Source of the DNA: Spirochaetia bacterium
Lineage (GTDB): Bacteria > Spirochaetota > Spirochaetia > Treponematales > Breznakiellaceae
Direction of reading: 5' to 3'
NCBI GenBank assembly: GCA_025997675.1
Contig: BNUX01000107.1
Location: forward strand, 1 to 7,022
Length of the DNA: 7,022 nt
Shown: in pieces, positions 6,121-7,022 of the stretch
How the letters are laid out: the number at the start of each line of letters is the position of its first letter
Position numbering within the stretch: position 1 is the stretch's first letter
Notes under the pieces: generated by a model
What the model saw: the letters and a program-made list of their open reading frames with translations, nothing else
What the model was told of the DNA's origin: nothing
Database searches by the model: none
Translations under genes and position numbers: made by a program

Positions 6121-6296
6121 TCCTTCGTATTGCCTCAAAAACTTGCGGCAAAAATGACATTTATCATTGACAAATGTCACGTAGTAAGGGTAATCCCAAA
6201 ATTGTACCTCCCCGGACAGTGGGGCATGAGTTTGTCGGTCATAGCGGCCATTATCGTACTTAGATCGAACAGATCAAGTATTCCGCTCTTTCCCAT
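6094..6296 (-). pseudogene. Small or decayed ORF upstream of hicB, unrecognised
   Basis: On the - strand ATG at 6296 has a very good ribosome-binding site (GGAGG, six bases before it) and opens a 39-codon frame (MGKSGILDLFDLS... to a stop at 6177). A second frame, free of stops from 6273 to 6094, encodes 59 residues that look more like a folded protein (GEVQFWDYPYYVTFVND, then CHFCRKFLRQYEG with a CxxC). A gene starting in the first frame and frameshifted into the second would give about 65 residues. I do not recognise either product. It may be two unrelated chance frames, a true 39-residue peptide, or a decayed gene. Confidence 0.28.
6155..6179. repeat. 8-bp inverted repeat, TGACATTT / AAATGTCA
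   Basis: TGACATTT (6155-6162) and AAATGTCA (6172-6179) are perfect inverted repeats around nine bases that include a + strand TTGACA (6167-6172). The position, about 95 bp upstream of hicB, would suit an operator or a small hairpin in a transcript reading through from the right. Confidence 0.45.
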
Positions 6297-6372
6297 ATAA
6301 TTCCTCCTTCAATCTTCAATTTCAATGTTTAGATCAGGCTATGCCTGTTTGTGCAGTTCCGCCCGGAAAGCT

Positions 6373-6680
6373 CCGGCTATCGGGGGAAGAACCCGGGCTA
6401 TTGAGGGAAGAACCCGGGCTATCAAGAGGAAAACCCCCACTATCGAAGTAAGAAACCAAAGTCGCAGGGGAAGAAACCGGGCCTTTTTGCAATGTCCCGA
6501 GCTTTCCCGGTACGAGCCCGGGCTATTGAGCAACAGTTCGGGCTTTCCGGTTGGGAGCCCGGGCTTTCCGGCCCCGGTTCGGGCTATTCGGGTGGGAGCC
6601 CGGGTTATCCGGGTGGGAGCTCGGGTTCTTATACCGCCGGCTTGGGCTCTCTGAAAAAAGCCCGGGCTATTTTGGCTTAA
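6373..6680. repeat. Degenerate tandem array, about 15 units of 20-21 bp
   Basis: The core GGCTAT (or GGCTTT, GGTTAT, GGCTCT) recurs at 6375, 6396, 6417, then degenerate units at 6438, 6459, 6480 and 6500, then at 6521, 6541, 6562, 6582, 6603, 6624, 6645 and 6665. The spacing is always 20 or 21 bp, mean about 20.7, close to two turns of B-DNA. The left units carry purine-rich GGGAAGAACC between cores; the right units carry GGTGGGAGCC. Several junctions form the palindrome AGCCCGGGCT. Mixed 20- and 21-bp steps break any single reading frame, so a protein repeat is unlikely; the open frames across it (109 and 148 codons) are probably by-products of the repeat composition. Confidence 0.85.
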
Positions 6681-6710
6681 TTTCGAATTTTCCGGTGTGA
6701 AAATACCGGT

Positions 6711-6748
6711 TTTAGCGTGTTCGCCTATATAGAGCGAATCACGCAAAA
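6711..6748. other. Long imperfect hairpin after the repeat array
   Basis: GCGTGTTCGC (6715-6724) pairs with GCGAA (6734-6738) and CACGC (6740-6744) with a single bulged T at 6739, a 10-bp stem around the loop CTATATAGA. After one A-A mismatch, TTT (6711-6713) pairs with AAA (6746-6748). Flanking A/T tracts are too short for a strong terminator. It may be a weak bidirectional terminator, a structured RNA or a recombination site. Confidence 0.5.
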
Positions 6749-6911
6749 TGGAAAAGGAGCGTAAAAGGGCTGCAACGAACGTCAATCTGCCGGTCAGAGG
6801 CAGCGTCAGGGGGGTTAAGATGAGGGGGCACTTTTAGTAAGATTGGATAACTTGCTCACACTTAATAAGATAGTCTATCCGCCGGTAAAAAGCAAGGGTT
6901 TAGGAGCGAAT
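6749..6911. other. Intergenic stretch without a supported gene
   Basis: Nothing here amounts to a gene. A 29-codon ORF from ATG 6748 to TAG 6837 lacks a ribosome-binding site. Small inverted repeats are CTGCC/GGCAG (6787-6791 with 6799-6803) and GATAG-T-CTATC (6869-6879); the second is a near-perfect 11-bp palindrome that could be an operator for the gene starting at 6978. Confidence 0.4.
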
Positions 6912-6959
6912 TTGTGATTTATTTTTGGGGGTGCATAAAGGCGGGTTTGGGAGTATACT
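6912..6959 (+). promoter_or_regulatory. Possible promoter of the last gene
   Basis: TTGTGA (6912-6917) is followed after 16 bp by CATAAA (6934-6939), each four of six to consensus. A better -10, TATACT (6954-6959), lies inside the palindrome AGTATACT but has no good -35 at the right distance. Either would serve the ATG at 6978. Confidence 0.3.
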
Positions 6960-6977
6960 GTAACCAAGAGGTACCGG

Positions 6978-7022
6978 ATGACCACAACGTCAAAAGAGCG
7001 GAAAGACCCCCTGACCTTTGAG
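6978..7022 (+). CDS. Start of an unrecognised gene, cut by the window end
   Basis: Fifteen codons are visible, beginning MTTTSKERKDPLTFE. The ATG follows AAGAGGT (6966-6972) with a five-base spacer, and promoter-like elements lie upstream. The residues are hydrophilic with no signal peptide visible so far; I cannot assign a family. A rival reading is a 35-codon ORF from GTG at 6914, which has AGGAG (6902-6906) seven bases before it but stops at 7021 and has an unconvincing sequence. The ATG frame is preferred because it stays open to the window edge. Confidence 0.45.
   Translation, partial: MTTTSKERKDPLTFE

Noticed and set aside
6174..6263. 29-codon + strand ORF opposite the decayed - strand ORF
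   Set aside because: No ribosome-binding site before the ATG, and its bases form the arm of an inverted repeat; no recognisable motif.
6373..6680. CRISPR array
   Set aside because: Units are 20-21 bp, degenerate and contiguous, with no unique spacers of constant length and no cas genes.
6339..6785. 148-codon - strand ORF and 109-codon + strand ORF across the repeat array
   Set aside because: The open frames follow from the G+C-rich repeat with few stops. The 20/21-bp steps change frame between units, the starts lack ribosome-binding sites, and the proteins are low complexity (repeated Arg, Pro, Gly).
6748..6837. 29-codon ORF after the long hairpin
   Set aside because: No ribosome-binding site, basic low-information sequence, and the start lies in the hairpin arm.

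Overview
The window looks like chromosomal DNA from a Treponema-type spirochaete, possibly a termite-gut lineage. That call is inference from recall, with no search behind it. It rests on the gene order rpsB-tsf-frr-uppS-cdsA with no pyrH between tsf and frr (pyrH sits there in many other bacteria), on the style of the encoded proteins, and on a G+C-rich coding background with many G runs.

Left part (1-995, + strand): the 3' end of a molybdopterin-binding-domain protein with a cysteine-rich tail, then a complete Maf-family nucleotide pyrophosphatase. Middle part (996-4962, + strand): a tightly packed housekeeping operon. A leader rich in hairpins precedes rpsB (ribosomal protein S2, GTG start), followed by tsf (EF-Ts), frr (ribosome recycling factor), uppS (undecaprenyl diphosphate synthase) and cdsA (CDP-diacylglycerol synthase). 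Junctions are 9 nt, 1 nt, a 1-nt overlap and a 4-nt overlap, so the block is probably co-transcribed and translationally coupled. It joins translation (elongation and recycling) with envelope lipid precursor synthesis. dxr and rseP, which often follow cdsA, are absent here.

4993-5674 (+ strand): a class II (zinc) sugar-phosphate aldolase whose reading frame is broken at a run of seven G; removing one G restores an ordinary full-length protein.

Right part (5675-7022): an accessory stretch. On the - strand lies an A+T-rich islet with a short HicB-type antitoxin followed by a 34-residue HicA that appears to have lost its middle, including the expected catalytic histidine. Upstream of it are clustered TTGACA/TGTCAA motifs and a small or decayed ORF with a strong ribosome-binding site. 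Next is a degenerate array of about 15 repeats with 20/21-bp period (about 6373-6680), then a long hairpin (6711-6748). Finally, the first 15 codons of an unrecognised + strand gene run off the end. No tRNA, rRNA, CRISPR array or intact insertion sequence was seen.
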